Below, piece after piece: positions 43,764 to 52,083 of a stretch of DNA of 55,085 nt (the first letter of the stretch is position 1; every line of letters begins with the position of its first letter). The notes beneath the pieces were generated by a model. The model was not told the DNA's origin and searched no databases. It saw nothing but the letters and a program-made list of their open reading frames with translations. The DNA comes from Lacunisphaera sp. GTDB lineage: Bacteria > Verrucomicrobiota > Verrucomicrobiia > Opitutales > Opitutaceae. The stretch lies in NCBI GenBank assembly GCA_029945445.1, contig JAQSCO010000012.1, positions 1 through 55,085 on the forward strand, written 5' to 3'. The position numbers and the translations under genes were made by a program.

Positions 43764-44926
43764 CCGCCGAAGCACTCGAGGTATTTCACCCCGGCGCCGG
43801 TGTTGAAGAGGACGACGGATTCGTCCGGACGAACTTTCTTCGTGGCGAGCAGGTGCTTGAGCGCGGCGTAGGTGGCGGCGCCCTCGGGGGCGACGAACAG
43901 GCCCTCGGCGGCGCCGACTTCGCGCACGCCGGCGATCATTTCGTCATCGGTGACGGCCACTGCGCCGCCGCCGGATTGGCGGAGGATGTCGAGCATGATG
44001 AAATCACCGATGGCCTTGGGCACACGCAAGCCGGAGGCCTTGGTGTGGGCGCCGAGATGCTCGGTGGCGAATTTCTCGCCGGCCTCGAACGCGCGGACGA
44101 TCGGCTGGCAACCGCTGGCCTGGACGGTGAACATGCGCGGCCGCTTTTGGCCGATCCAGCCCAGGCGCTCCATCTCGTCAAAAGCCTTCCACATGCCGAC
44201 GAGGCCGGTGCCGCCGCCGGTCGGGTAGAGGACGACGTCGGGCAGCGTCCAGTCGAGTTGCTCGGCGAGTTCGTAGCCGAGGGTCTTCTTGCCCTCGACA
44301 CGGTAGGGCTCCTTCAGCGTCGACATATCGAACCAGCCCTCGGCCGCTTTGCGTTTGGCGACTTCCGCGCCGCAGTCTGTGATGAGGCCGTTGATGAGCG
44401 TGACGTGCGCGCCCAGCTCGCGGCACTCGATGACGTTCGCCTTGGGCGTGTCGACCGGCATGAAAATGTGCGCCTCGATGCCCGCGCGGGCGGCGTAGGC
44501 AGCGAGGGCACCGCCGGCGTTGCCGGCGGAGGGCGCGGCGAGTTTTTTGAGGCCGAACTGCTTCGCCATCGAGACGGCGGCGCTCATGCCACGGGCCTTG
44601 AAGCTCTGAGTAGGGTTCACCGACTCGTCCTTGAGGTAGAGTTTCGCGAGGCCGTGCCTCGCACCGAGGCGCGGGGCGGTCAGCAGCGGGGTGAGGCCCT
44701 CGCCCAGCGTGACAATGTCGGCGTCGCTCTTCACCGGCAGCACCTCGCGGTAGCGCCAGAGCGACTTCACCCGGGTGGCGAGGGCGACTTTGGTCAGCGT
44801 GCGCACGGCGGCGGCGAGGTCGTATTGCGCATAGAGCGGCTTGCCGCAGGCGGTGCAGACGTTCTGCGGGACGGAGGCGTCGTGTTCTTTGCCGCAGGCG
44901 GTGCAGGCGAGGTGGGTGAGATACAC
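43760..44926 (-). CDS. thrC: Threonine synthase
   Basis: A PLP enzyme that turns O-phosphohomoserine into threonine. The 388-aa protein has an N-terminal zinc-ribbon-like piece (CTACGKEH and CTACGKPL, two CxxC pairs, residues 8-32), then the PLP fold: [44 protein letters not shown] with the PLP Lys in [23 protein letters not shown], and [19 protein letters not shown] (phosphate-binding). The class is the plant/archaeal-like short form. GTG start at 44926. Its upstream region holds a palindromic repeat. Confidence 0.9.
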   Translation of the reverse strand: MYLTHLACTACGKEHDASVPQNVCTACGKPLYAQYDLAAAVRTLTKVALATRVKSLWRYREVLPVKSDADIVTLGEGLTPLLTAPRLGARHGLAKLYLKDESVNPTQSFKARGMSAAVSMAKQFGLKKLAAPSAGNAGGALAAYAARAGIEAHIFMPVDTPKANVIECRELGAHVTLINGLITDCGAEVAKRKAAEGWFDMSTLKEPYRVEGKKTLGYELAEQLDWTLPDVVLYPTGGGTGLVGMWKAFDEMERLGWIGQKRPRMFTVQASGCQPIVRAFEAGEKFATEHLGAHTKASGLRVPKAIGDFIMLDILRQSGGGAVAVTDDEMIAGVREVGAAEGLFVAPEGAATYAALKHLLATKKVRPDESVVLFNTGAGVKYLECFGG

Positions 44927-44968
44927 GGGAGGAAGCAGAGCAGAAATTGGCGGCCGCGAAAAGACCTC

Positions 44969-45049
44969 CTTGTGGGCGGGGTGCCCTCGCCCCGCGAGGC
45001 ATGGGCGCGAAACCTAAATCCCGCGGCGTGGGGGCACCCCGCCCACAAG
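44969..45049. repeat. 18-bp perfect inverted repeat between thrC and helicase genes
   Basis: CTTGTGGGCGGGGTGCCC (44969-44986) and GGGCACCCCGCCCACAAG (45032-45049) are exact reverse complements around a 45-nt centre. No T-run. It lies between the thrC start and the helicase terminator. Confidence 0.8.
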
Positions 45050-45061
45050 AAGCGCAGGCAC

Positions 45062-45089
45062 AAAAAAGCCGACCCGGGCGGGTCGGCTT
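45062..45089 (-). terminator. Rho-independent terminator of the RhlE-like helicase gene
   Basis: On the minus strand AGCCGACCC pairs with GGGTCGGCT through a GCCC loop, followed by TTTTT; 5 bp after the stop codon. Confidence 0.88.
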
Positions 45090-45093
45090 GAAG

Positions 45094-46503
45094 TTAGCGG
45101 CGGAACCAGTTTCCGCGGGAGAGGAAACCGGATTTCTTCGGGGCGGGCGAGTGGGCGCCACCCTGACCGCCTTGGGCGGGACGGGGACCGTGACCACCTT
45201 GACCGGCCGCGGGGGGCTCCGGGACCTGATAGGGCGACTGGCGCTGCTGGCCGCCGCCCTGCGGCGAGCGCGGCTGGTGGCCGCCGTGCGCGGGCCGCTG
45301 GTGCTGACCGCCACGGCCCGGAGGGCGCTGTGGATAATTCGGGGCGGCACCCTGGAAGCCCAGGGCCGGCCGCGGGGCGGCGCCGTAGGGGAAGCCCTCG
45401 AGCTTCAGCTGCGGCACCTTCTGGCCGATGAAGCGCTCGATGTCGCGGATCTCGGCGGCCTGCTCGGGTGTGGTGAGGGTGAAGGCGTCGCCGACGGCCG
45501 CGGCGCGGCCGGTGCGGCCGATGCGGTGGACGTAGTCCTCGGGGTTGGCGGGAATGTCGTAGTTGATGACGTGCGAGACGCCGGCCACGTCGATGCCGCG
45601 GGCGGCGATGTCGGTGGCGACCATCACCTCGTATTTGCCGGACTTGAAGCCCTCGAGCGCCTCGACGCGCTGCGACTGCGAGCGGTTGGCGTGGAGGACG
45701 GCGACGGAATGGTTCGCGGCCTTGAGCTTGCGGGCGATCTTGTCGGCGCCGTGCTTCGTGCGCGAGAACACGAGGCAGCTGTTGAAGTCGGTCTTCTCCA
45801 GCAGCGCGACGAGCAGGTCGAACTTCTGGCCGACGTTGACGGGATAGAAGGCGTGGGTGACGGACTTGTTGACGGTGCGCGCCACGCCGATCTCGATGCG
45901 GGCGGGATTGCGCAGGGCGAAGCGGGCGACTTCCTCGATCTCGGGCGGCACGGTGGCGGAGAAGAACAGCGTCTGGCGCTCCTTCGGGCACATCGCGATG
46001 ATCTTCTTCACGTCCTTGACGAAGCCCATGTCGAGCATGCGGTCGACCTCGTCGAGGATGAGGATCTTGAGGTTGTCGAGGCGAAGCGTGCGCTCCTGGA
46101 GGAAGTCCATGAGGCGGCCAGGCGTGGCGATGACGATGTCGGTGCCGGCCTGGATCTCGCTGCGCTGGCGGCCGTAGCCGACGCCGCCGTGGACGACGGT
46201 GGCGCGGATATCGGTGAAGCGGCCGAAGTCGCGGAAGGCGGTCTCAACCTGCGCCGCGAGTTCGCGGGTGGGCTCGAGGACGAGCACGCGCGGGCCGCGG
46301 GGCTCGTGCTTGCCGAGGCGGGCGAGGACGGGGAGGGCGAAGGCCGCGGTCTTGCCGGTGCCGGTCTGGGCCGAGCCGATGAGGTCGCCGCCGCCGAGGA
46401 CGACGGGGATGGCGCGCAGCTGGATAGGCGTCGGATCAACGTAGCCCATGGCCTTGACACCGTTGATGAGTGCGGGCGGAAGCCCGAGCTTGGAAAATGG
46501 CAT
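45094..46503 (-). CDS. DEAD-box RNA helicase, RhlE-like
   Basis: 469 aa. The helicase core has the Q motif (PTPIQLRAIPVVL), motif I AQTGTGKTAAF, Ia PTRELAAQV, GTDIVIATPGRLMDF, motif II as DEVD instead of DEAD, motif III SAT, IV and V (VFSRTKHGADK, ATDIAARGIDVA) and VI HRIGRTGRAA. The C-terminal about 100 residues are Gly/Gln/Pro/Arg-rich (RPPGRGGQHQRPAHGG etc.) and probably disordered RNA-binding. RNA substrates unknown; RhlE-type helicases act in ribosome assembly and RNA decay. It is divergent from a second helicase gene with a repeat in between. Confidence 0.9.
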   Translation of the reverse strand: MPFSKLGLPPALINGVKAMGYVDPTPIQLRAIPVVLGGGDLIGSAQTGTGKTAAFALPVLARLGKHEPRGPRVLVLEPTRELAAQVETAFRDFGRFTDIRATVVHGGVGYGRQRSEIQAGTDIVIATPGRLMDFLQERTLRLDNLKILILDEVDRMLDMGFVKDVKKIIAMCPKERQTLFFSATVPPEIEEVARFALRNPARIEIGVARTVNKSVTHAFYPVNVGQKFDLLVALLEKTDFNSCLVFSRTKHGADKIARKLKAANHSVAVLHANRSQSQRVEALEGFKSGKYEVMVATDIAARGIDVAGVSHVINYDIPANPEDYVHRIGRTGRAAAVGDAFTLTTPEQAAEIRDIERFIGQKVPQLKLEGFPYGAAPRPALGFQGAAPNYPQRPPGRGGQHQRPAHGGHQPRSPQGGGQQRQSPYQVPEPPAAGQGGHGPRPAQGGQGGAHSPAPKKSGFLSRGNWFRR

Positions 46504-46568
46504 AGAGGGTCATTAGCCCGGGTATCGGGGCGCAAGGCGAGGCAAAAGACAGGACCTCCCGCAAATTG

Positions 46569-46643
46569 CCCGCGAATCCCGCGAATTCACGCGAATGCGG
46601 CCAGAACAAGATCGATTCCGCCGGTATTCGCGGAATTCGCGGG
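46569..46643. repeat. CCCGCGAAT repeat with inverted copy between the two helicase genes
   Basis: CCCGCGAAT (46569-46577), CCCGCGAAT (46578-46586) and TCACGCGAAT (46587-46596) are answered by ATTCGCGGAATTCGCGGG (46626-46643), an inverted copy with one indel. It fills part of the 209-bp divergent spacer, where promoters for both helicases must lie. Confidence 0.7.
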
Positions 46644-46712
46644 AGAAATCCCTTGGCGGATTGGCGAAGGAATAAGCTCCATATTTCGCCGGGACAGTTT
46701 CAATCTAGCGGC

Positions 46713-48530
46713 ATGGAAAAACGTCCGTTCGCCGAACTCGGCCTGTCCCCCGAGATTCTCAAGGCCGTCGACAAGATGGGTTTCGAGGAAGCCTCGCCCA
46801 TCCAGACTGCCGTCATCCCGCACGGGATGGCGGGCAAGGACGTGGTCGGCCAGTCCGCGACCGGCTCCGGCAAGACGGCGGCGTTCGCCATCCCGGCCAT
46901 CGAAAAGGTCGACGTCAAGCTGCGCAAGGTGCAGGTGCTCGTGTTGTGCCCGACGCGCGAGCTGGCGGTGCAGGTGTCGGAGGAATTCGGCAAGCTGGCG
47001 TTCTTCAAGAAGGGCCTGATGGAGGTGCCGATCTACGGCGGCCAGAGCTACGAGCGGCAGTTCCGTGCGCTCGACGCCGGCGCGCAGGTCGTCATCGGCA
47101 CGCCCGGCCGCGTGATGGACCACATGGCCCGCGGCTCGCTCAAGCTCGACGCCCTCAAGGTTGTCATCCTCGACGAGGCCGACCGGATGCTCGACATGGG
47201 TTTCCGCGACGACATCGAGCACATCCTCAAGTCCGTGCCCGAGCAGCGGCAATGCCTGTTCTTCTCGGCGACGATGCCCCGCGCCATCCAGGACCTGATC
47301 AAACACTACACGCGCGACCCGGTGTGGATCCGCATCGAGGCGCACGCGCAGAACGCGCCGCAGGTGGAGCAGATCTACTTCGAGGTGGACCGCCGCTCGA
47401 AGATCGAGCTGCTCACGCGCCTGATCGACCTGCACGACTTCCGCTTCGGCATCATCTTTTGCAGCACCAAGATCATGGTCGACGAGCTCGACGAGCACCT
47501 GCACGCCCGCGGCTACTCGGTCGACCGGCTGCACGGCGACATCACGCAGGCCACGCGCACGCGCGTCATGGACAAGTTCCGCCGGCGCGGCTTCGAGTTC
47601 CTGATCGCGACCGACGTCGCGGCGCGCGGGCTCGACGTGGACGACTTGGAGGTCGTGTTCAACTTCGACCTGCCGAACGACGCCGAGGACTACACGCACC
47701 GCATCGGCCGCACGGGCCGCGCGGGCAAGAAGGGCATGGCCTTCACCTTCGTGGCGGGCCGCGAGCTCTACAAGCTGCAGAACATGATCCACTATGGCCG
47801 CCTGAAAATCCGGCGCGAGCGCGTGCCGTCGATGGACGAGGTCGAGGAGGCCAAGGGCAACGTGTTCTTCGAGAAACTGCGCGCCACACTCGAGGAAAAG
47901 AAATTCCGGTCGCACGACCAGATGTTCGACCGGCTGATCGAGCAGGGCTACACCAGCACCGACATCGCCTCGGCGCTGATCCATATTTTGCAGGGCCAGA
48001 ACGCCGAGCCGGCCAAGGCGGTCCCCGCCAAGGCCAGCAAGCCGAAGGCGGAGCGCATCGCGGCGAACGAGCCGCCGCCGCCGACCGCTCCGGTGCCGCC
48101 GCGTGATGCGGGCATCACGACGGCGCCGTTCCTGGTCAAGCCGGCTGCAACGCCGGCTGCTCCTGGAGGGCCGGCGCCCGGGCCGGCCGCGGCCCGCAGA
48201 GACGCGGGCCCTCCACCCACCGGCGACAAATTCGCCGCGCAGAAACGCGGCGGTTTCGAGCGCAAGCCGCGCACGGGCCGCGAGCCGGGCTTCACGACCA
48301 TCGTGTTCAACGTCGGCCGCCAGCATCTGGTCACGCCCGCCGACCTCGTCGGCAAGATCGCCGGCGTCACGCGCCTGCCGGCCAATGTCGTCGGCGCGAT
48401 CGACATCCACGAGGAACACACGAACGTCGACGTGGCCACCGAGCACGCCGCGGCGATCGTGGCGAAGCTCGCGGGCATCCGGGTGAAGAGCCAGTCGCTC
48501 AAGCTCGCGATGGTCCCGCCGGGCGCGTAG
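46713..48530 (+). CDS. DEAD-box RNA helicase with C-terminal DbpA-like RNA-binding domain (DeaD/CsdA type)
   Basis: 605 aa. Helicase core: MEKRPFAELGLSPEIL, motif I SATGSGKTAAF, LCPTRELAVQV, VIGTPGRVMDHM, motif II DEADRML, SATMP, IIFCSTKIMVDEL, ATDVAARGLDVDDLE and HRIGRTGRAGK. A linker (about 420-540) rich in Ala/Lys/Pro includes residues encoded by a palindromic repeat (about 485-501). The C-terminus (TTIVFNVGRQHLVTPADLVGKI to LKLAMV, about 530-600) is an RRM-like DbpA_RBD domain as in DeaD/CsdA and DbpA, which work in ribosome assembly and cold adaptation. Start at 46713 chosen as the family start; upstream codons are repeat DNA. Confidence 0.92.
   Translation: MEKRPFAELGLSPEILKAVDKMGFEEASPIQTAVIPHGMAGKDVVGQSATGSGKTAAFAIPAIEKVDVKLRKVQVLVLCPTRELAVQVSEEFGKLAFFKKGLMEVPIYGGQSYERQFRALDAGAQVVIGTPGRVMDHMARGSLKLDALKVVILDEADRMLDMGFRDDIEHILKSVPEQRQCLFFSATMPRAIQDLIKHYTRDPVWIRIEAHAQNAPQVEQIYFEVDRRSKIELLTRLIDLHDFRFGIIFCSTKIMVDELDEHLHARGYSVDRLHGDITQATRTRVMDKFRRRGFEFLIATDVAARGLDVDDLEVVFNFDLPNDAEDYTHRIGRTGRAGKKGMAFTFVAGRELYKLQNMIHYGRLKIRRERVPSMDEVEEAKGNVFFEKLRATLEEKKFRSHDQMFDRLIEQGYTSTDIASALIHILQGQNAEPAKAVPAKASKPKAERIAANEPPPPTAPVPPRDAGITTAPFLVKPAATPAAPGGPAPGPAAARRDAGPPPTGDKFAAQKRGGFERKPRTGREPGFTTIVFNVGRQHLVTPADLVGKIAGVTRLPANVVGAIDIHEEHTNVDVATEHAAAIVAKLAGIRVKSQSLKLAMVPPGA
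48164..48215. repeat. GGAGGG...CCCTCC palindromic element, in frame in the DEAD-box helicase gene
   Basis: Outer arms TGGAGGGCC (48164-48172) and GGCCCTCCA (48207-48215) are exact reverse complements. GGCCCGC agagac GCGGGCC lies inside (48191-48210). It shares GGCCGCGGCCCG and GGGCCCTCC with the intergenic element at 17335-17399 and encodes APGGPAPGPAAARRDAGPP in the flexible linker. Confidence 0.7.
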
Positions 48531-48538
48531 CACCCGTC

Positions 48539-49048
48539 ATGGACGGCCGTCCGCTTTCACCCGAGCATTACACCGCGGAGGAAATCGCGCGGCGGCTCCA
48601 GCTTGAGCCGCTCGAGCAGGAAGGCGGTTATTTCCGCCGCACCGCCGAGTCGGCGACGATCCTGCCCGGCGGCAAGCGCGCCTGGTCCACGATCTATTCG
48701 CTGATCACGCCCGAGGGTTTCTCCGCGCTGCACCGGCTGGCGACGGACGAGATCTGGTGCTTTCACGCGGGCGATGCGCTGGAGTCGCTGCGGTTGCCAC
48801 CGGCTGGGTGCGGCGAGTGGGTGAAACTCGGGCTGAACATTACCGCGGGCGAGCGACCGCAGGACATCGTGCCGGCGCAGGTGTGGCAGGGCACGCGGCT
48901 GGCGCCGGGCGGACGCTGGGCGCTGGCAACGTGCGTGGTGGTGCCGGAGTTTGTCTGGAGCGATTTCGAACTCGGCGAGCGCGCCGCGTTGACCACCCGT
49001 TATCAGGAATTTGCGACGGGCATCGCGGCGCTCACGCGCCCGACGTAA
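48539..49048 (+). CDS. DUF985 cupin-fold protein
   Basis: 169 aa, a compact cupin. Hallmarks of the family: LEPLEQEGGYFRRTAES, STIYSLITPEGFSALHRLATDEIWCFHAGDAL, with the two His/Glu positions HR and DE in the metal-binding strand. The end is FVWSDFELGERAALTTRYQEFATGIAAL. Function of DUF985 is unknown; members are thought to bind small molecules. It follows the helicase gene by 8 bp on the same strand. Confidence 0.85.
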   Translation: MDGRPLSPEHYTAEEIARRLQLEPLEQEGGYFRRTAESATILPGGKRAWSTIYSLITPEGFSALHRLATDEIWCFHAGDALESLRLPPAGCGEWVKLGLNITAGERPQDIVPAQVWQGTRLAPGGRWALATCVVVPEFVWSDFELGERAALTTRYQEFATGIAALTRPT

Positions 49049-49111
49049 AACCGTCCCGGCCGGTGACTTGACAGGGGGAGGGGACCCCGGTATCTCCATG
49101 GCCCGTTGTCC

Positions 49112-49729
49112 ATGGAAGCTGCACTTGATCAGCCGGTGCTCGTGCTTAACCGCCTCTGGCAGGCGGTGAACATCATTGGTGCACGCCGCGCCTTCGCCCT
49201 GCTGGCCCGCGAGCACGCGCAGGTCGTCCACCAGACCGAGGAAGCCTTCCGCACCTACTCGCTGATGGATTGGATCGATTTCTCGACCTACAATCCGCCG
49301 ATCGAGGCGCTCGAGACCGTGCGCACCGTCAACCGCCACATCCGGCTGCCGCGCGTGATCCTGCTGACCTTCTTCGACAAGCTGCCGTGCAAGGAGCTGA
49401 AGCTGACGCGCAACAACGTCTTCGAGCGTGACGCGGACCACTGCCAGTATTGCGGCCACACCTTCGCCCGCGAGCAGCTCAACCTCGACCACGTCATCCC
49501 GCGCCACTACGGCGGCAAGACGACCTGGGAGAACATCGTCTGCTCGTGCATCAAGTGCAATTCGCGCAAGGCGAACCGCCTCCCGCACGAGGCGCACATG
49601 CGGCTCATCCGCAAGCCGGTACGCCCGAAGTGGCGGCCGGTCATCAGCCTCGTGCTGCACAACCACGGCCATGAGAAGTGGAAGGACTTCCTCGACGTCG
49701 CCTACTGGAACGTCGAGCTGGAAGAGTGA
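49112..49729 (+). CDS. HNH endonuclease domain protein
   Basis: 205 aa. The C-terminal half has a complete HNH/zinc-finger domain: NVFERDADHCQYCGHTFA (first CxxC), NLDHVIPRHYGG (His-Val of HNH), TTWENIVCSCIKCNSRKANR (N and second CxxC pair). The N-terminal about 100 residues (DQPVLVLNRLWQAVNIIGARRAFALLAREHAQVV) form a characteristic domain found in stand-alone HNH proteins common in many phyla. Function could be DNA repair or restriction; the sequence does not decide. ATG at 49112 is used; a TTG at 49106 is the alternative. Confidence 0.85.
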   Translation: MEAALDQPVLVLNRLWQAVNIIGARRAFALLAREHAQVVHQTEEAFRTYSLMDWIDFSTYNPPIEALETVRTVNRHIRLPRVILLTFFDKLPCKELKLTRNNVFERDADHCQYCGHTFAREQLNLDHVIPRHYGGKTTWENIVCSCIKCNSRKANRLPHEAHMRLIRKPVRPKWRPVISLVLHNHGHEKWKDFLDVAYWNVELEE

Positions 49730-49736
49730 GGTAGTT

Positions 49737-49810
49737 GAGGTGGAACCCGGCCGCCGGACGGGTTTGCCTGCGTGCACGGCACAACGCGTCCGGCGGCCGC
49801 GTTCCACCTC
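49737..49810. repeat. 24-bp near-perfect inverted repeat GAGGTGGAAC...GTTCCACCTC
   Basis: Left arm 49737-49760 and right arm 49787-49810 are complementary at 23 of 24 positions (GAGGTGGAACCCGGCCGCCG then GACG on the left), with a 26-nt centre. The right arm overlaps the last base pairs of the cupin gene. Its left end TTGAGGTGGAACC recurs at 11641. There is no T-run. Confidence 0.8.
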
Positions 49811-50132
49811 AGCGGTAGTCGTCGCGCGCGGGGGCGAAGACGTCGAGCACACGGCACGCGGTGAGCGTGGTGCCGCCATGCATGACGCCACCCGGAATGA
49901 TCGCCGCCATGCCGGGCCCGAGCACGGTGGTCTCTTCGCCGACGGTGAACCGGAAGCTCCCCTCGAGCACATAGGTCACCTGCTCGTGCGGATGCTGGTG
50001 CAGCGGGACAGTGATGTTCGGATTGAGGGAGACCTCGCCGACGGTGAGCTTGGTGAGGTGGGCGTAGTGGCCGCGAACGGCGCCGCCGAAGATTTCCTTG
50101 ACGGGCAGGGAGGCCAGGGTGGCGAAGCTCAT
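49809..50132 (-). CDS. Small single-domain cupin protein
   Basis: 107 aa with the cupin motifs VPLHQHPHEQVTYVLEGSF (first motif, with His pair and Glu) and PGGVMHGGTTLTACRVLDVF (second motif). Metal-dependent or sensory cupin of unknown ligand. The stop codon lies at the boundary of the inverted repeat. Confidence 0.85.
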   Translation of the reverse strand: MSFATLASLPVKEIFGGAVRGHYAHLTKLTVGEVSLNPNITVPLHQHPHEQVTYVLEGSFRFTVGEETTVLGPGMAAIIPGGVMHGGTTLTACRVLDVFAPARDDYR

Positions 50133-50203
50133 GGGGTTTTCGATTTTGGATGAGGATGTCGCTTTGCGCGGAACTCGATTTTCGATTGGCTATACTGCGG
50201 GAC

Positions 50204-50250
50204 GGTCCAATCCGGTTTGTAACGTATTAAGTTACAAACTGGATTGGGCC
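50204..50250. repeat. 20-bp inverted repeat with 7-nt loop after the histidine kinase gene
   Basis: GGTCCAATCCGGTTTGTAAC (50204-50223) and GTTACAAACTGGATTGGGCC (50231-50250), 18 of 20 complementary, loop GTATTAA. AT-richer than the surroundings. It lies 5 bp past the kinase stop, where a terminator could be, but lacks a T-run. Confidence 0.75.
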
Positions 50251-50254
50251 GGAT

Positions 50255-51979
50255 TCACAAAAGCGGCAGCGTGATGCGCATGGTCGTGCCGCGCGGGCCG
50301 GTGCTGGCGAGGGTGAGCTCGCCATGATGGTCGGTCACGATGCGCTGGGCGATGGCGAGGCCGAGGCCCGTGCCGTCGGCCCGGCCGGAAAGGAACGACT
50401 CAAAGATGCGTGGCCGGATGGCGTCGGGAATGCCCTGGCCGGTGTCGGTCAGGTCCACGTGCACGACGCGCGCGGCGCCGCGGGTCTCCTCGGTGCACTG
50501 CACGGTGAGGCCGCCGCCGTGCGGCATTGCGGCGAGCGAATTGAGGGCGAGGTTGAGAACGACCTGCTGTAGCTGGCCCTTGTTGCCGTCGACCATGATG
50601 GCGCGCGCGGGGGCGGTGTAGTGGAGCTGGACGTTTGCCTGGGCGAGCTTGGCGCGCAGCAGCACGAGGGTGTCGTCGAGAATCTCGGCCAACGCCCAGC
50701 GCGAGTGCAGGGCCGACGGGGCGCGGGCGAACGAGAGCACGCGCGCGACGATCTCCTCGAGCTGCTCGATTTTCTCCGTGATGACCTGCAGGTCGCGGCG
50801 GCGCGGGTCGTCCGCGACGAAGTCGGCGCCGAGCGTGCCGTGCAGGAGCTTGATGACGGTGAGCGGATTCCGGATCTCGTGGGCGATCTCGGCGGCGAGC
50901 AGGCCAAGGGTGGTGAGGGTCTCGTTCTTGCGCAGGACCTCCTCGGTGTGGAAGATGCGGGAGTAAAGCCGGGCGTTCTGCAAGGCGACCGCCGCGAAAC
51001 TGGCGAGGGCGGTGAAGAGGCGTTTCTCGTCGTCGCTGAACCGGTGCGGCGCGCCGTAGAAGACCGAGAGCACGCCGGCGGGCGCGCCCTCGAGGATGAG
51101 CGGTGCCGCCAGCGCGGAGCAGAGCGACGGATCGCGCGGCAGGTCGGCGGCCTCGCGGTAGCCCGGGCTGTCAATGTTCTGGAACTCGGTGGACTTGCCG
51201 GAGCGGATGACGGAGGCGAGCAACGACACGTCGGCCGAGACGGTCTGCTGCTGCAACGAAAGGCCGGCGGCGGAAAGGTCGCCCGCGGCGGACCAGGCGT
51301 GCAGGCGGAGTTCGCGGCGCGTGCTGTCGTAGTCGTGCAGCAGGCAGAGGCGCGCGTTGAAAAGGGCGCGGCCGCTCTGCGTCAGCGTGGACAGCAGTTC
51401 CTCGGGCGCCAGCTGGGTGACGAGCGCGTGGCCCAGCTCGACAAGGGTGGTCAGCTGGGTGGAGTTGGCGCGCAGGCGCTCGAGTTGCCAGAGGCGGTGC
51501 AGCACGGCGCCGGCCTCCTCGGCGAAACGCGACAGTCGCTCCAGGCCGGCCTCGGCGAAGGCGCCGACGCGGTCGGCGTCGAGGTTGACGACGCCGATGG
51601 TGCGGCCTTCGACGATGAGCGGGGCCGCCATCTCGCAGCGCACTTCGCGGCGGGCGAGGATGTAGCGGGGCTCGGCGGCGACATCGGCCACCAACAGCGG
51701 CTTGCCGTGCAGGGCGACCCACCCGGTGACGCCCTGGCCGGGCCGCAGCGCAAAGTCCCCGATCTCGGCGGGCAGGCCCTGCTCGACGCAAATCTCAAGG
51801 CGGCCGCTCTCCGCACTCAGGAGGGAAAGGGAACCGCTGTCGGCGGGGAAAGCGGCCATGATCGCGGCGAGGATCTCGCGCGGCGCCGTCGTGGCGTCGT
51901 CCTCGCGGGCCGCCAAGGAGGCGATGCGATAGAGGACCGCCGAATCCTTGATTTCCTCAGGGCTCATCAGCCCCGACAT
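50255..51979 (-). CDS. Sensor histidine kinase with two GAF domains
   Basis: 574 aa, no membrane segments, so cytoplasmic. First GAF domain at about residues 15-160 (LYRIASLAAREDDATTAPREI, LRPGQGVTGWVALHGKPLLV, MAAPLIVEGRTIGVVNLD). Second GAF at about 170-330 (VELGHALVTQLAPEELL, LAAPLILEGAPAGVLSVFYG). Kinase: H-box AAEIAHEIRNPLTVIKL (phosphorylated His near residue 370), N-box LNLALNSLAAMPHGG, G1 DLTDTGQGIP, F and G2 GRADGTGLGLAIAQRIV. It is 104 bp downstream of glnD, on the same strand, so it may act in nitrogen control like NtrB, though that is inference. Start could also be ATG at 51967. Confidence 0.9.
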   Translation of the reverse strand: MSGLMSPEEIKDSAVLYRIASLAAREDDATTAPREILAAIMAAFPADSGSLSLLSAESGRLEICVEQGLPAEIGDFALRPGQGVTGWVALHGKPLLVADVAAEPRYILARREVRCEMAAPLIVEGRTIGVVNLDADRVGAFAEAGLERLSRFAEEAGAVLHRLWQLERLRANSTQLTTLVELGHALVTQLAPEELLSTLTQSGRALFNARLCLLHDYDSTRRELRLHAWSAAGDLSAAGLSLQQQTVSADVSLLASVIRSGKSTEFQNIDSPGYREAADLPRDPSLCSALAAPLILEGAPAGVLSVFYGAPHRFSDDEKRLFTALASFAAVALQNARLYSRIFHTEEVLRKNETLTTLGLLAAEIAHEIRNPLTVIKLLHGTLGADFVADDPRRRDLQVITEKIEQLEEIVARVLSFARAPSALHSRWALAEILDDTLVLLRAKLAQANVQLHYTAPARAIMVDGNKGQLQQVVLNLALNSLAAMPHGGGLTVQCTEETRGAARVVHVDLTDTGQGIPDAIRPRIFESFLSGRADGTGLGLAIAQRIVTDHHGELTLASTGPRGTTMRITLPLL

Positions 51980-52035
51980 GAGCAGGAATGCGCCGGCTTG
52001 GGGAGAGAAATTTAGGCGGCGGCGCAGGAGTTGCT

Positions 52036-52075
52036 GCTTCCAGCCACGGGTCAATACTCACCGGCTGGAAGCCGG
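52036..52075. repeat. GCTTCCAGCC/GGCTGGAAGC inverted repeat between glnD and the kinase gene
   Basis: Arms 52036-52045 and 52063-52072 are exact complements. The right side also contains CCGGC tggaa GCCGG (52061-52075). It sits in the 104-bp gap between the glnD stop and the kinase start. Confidence 0.55.
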
Positions 52076-52083
52076 TGCCACGT

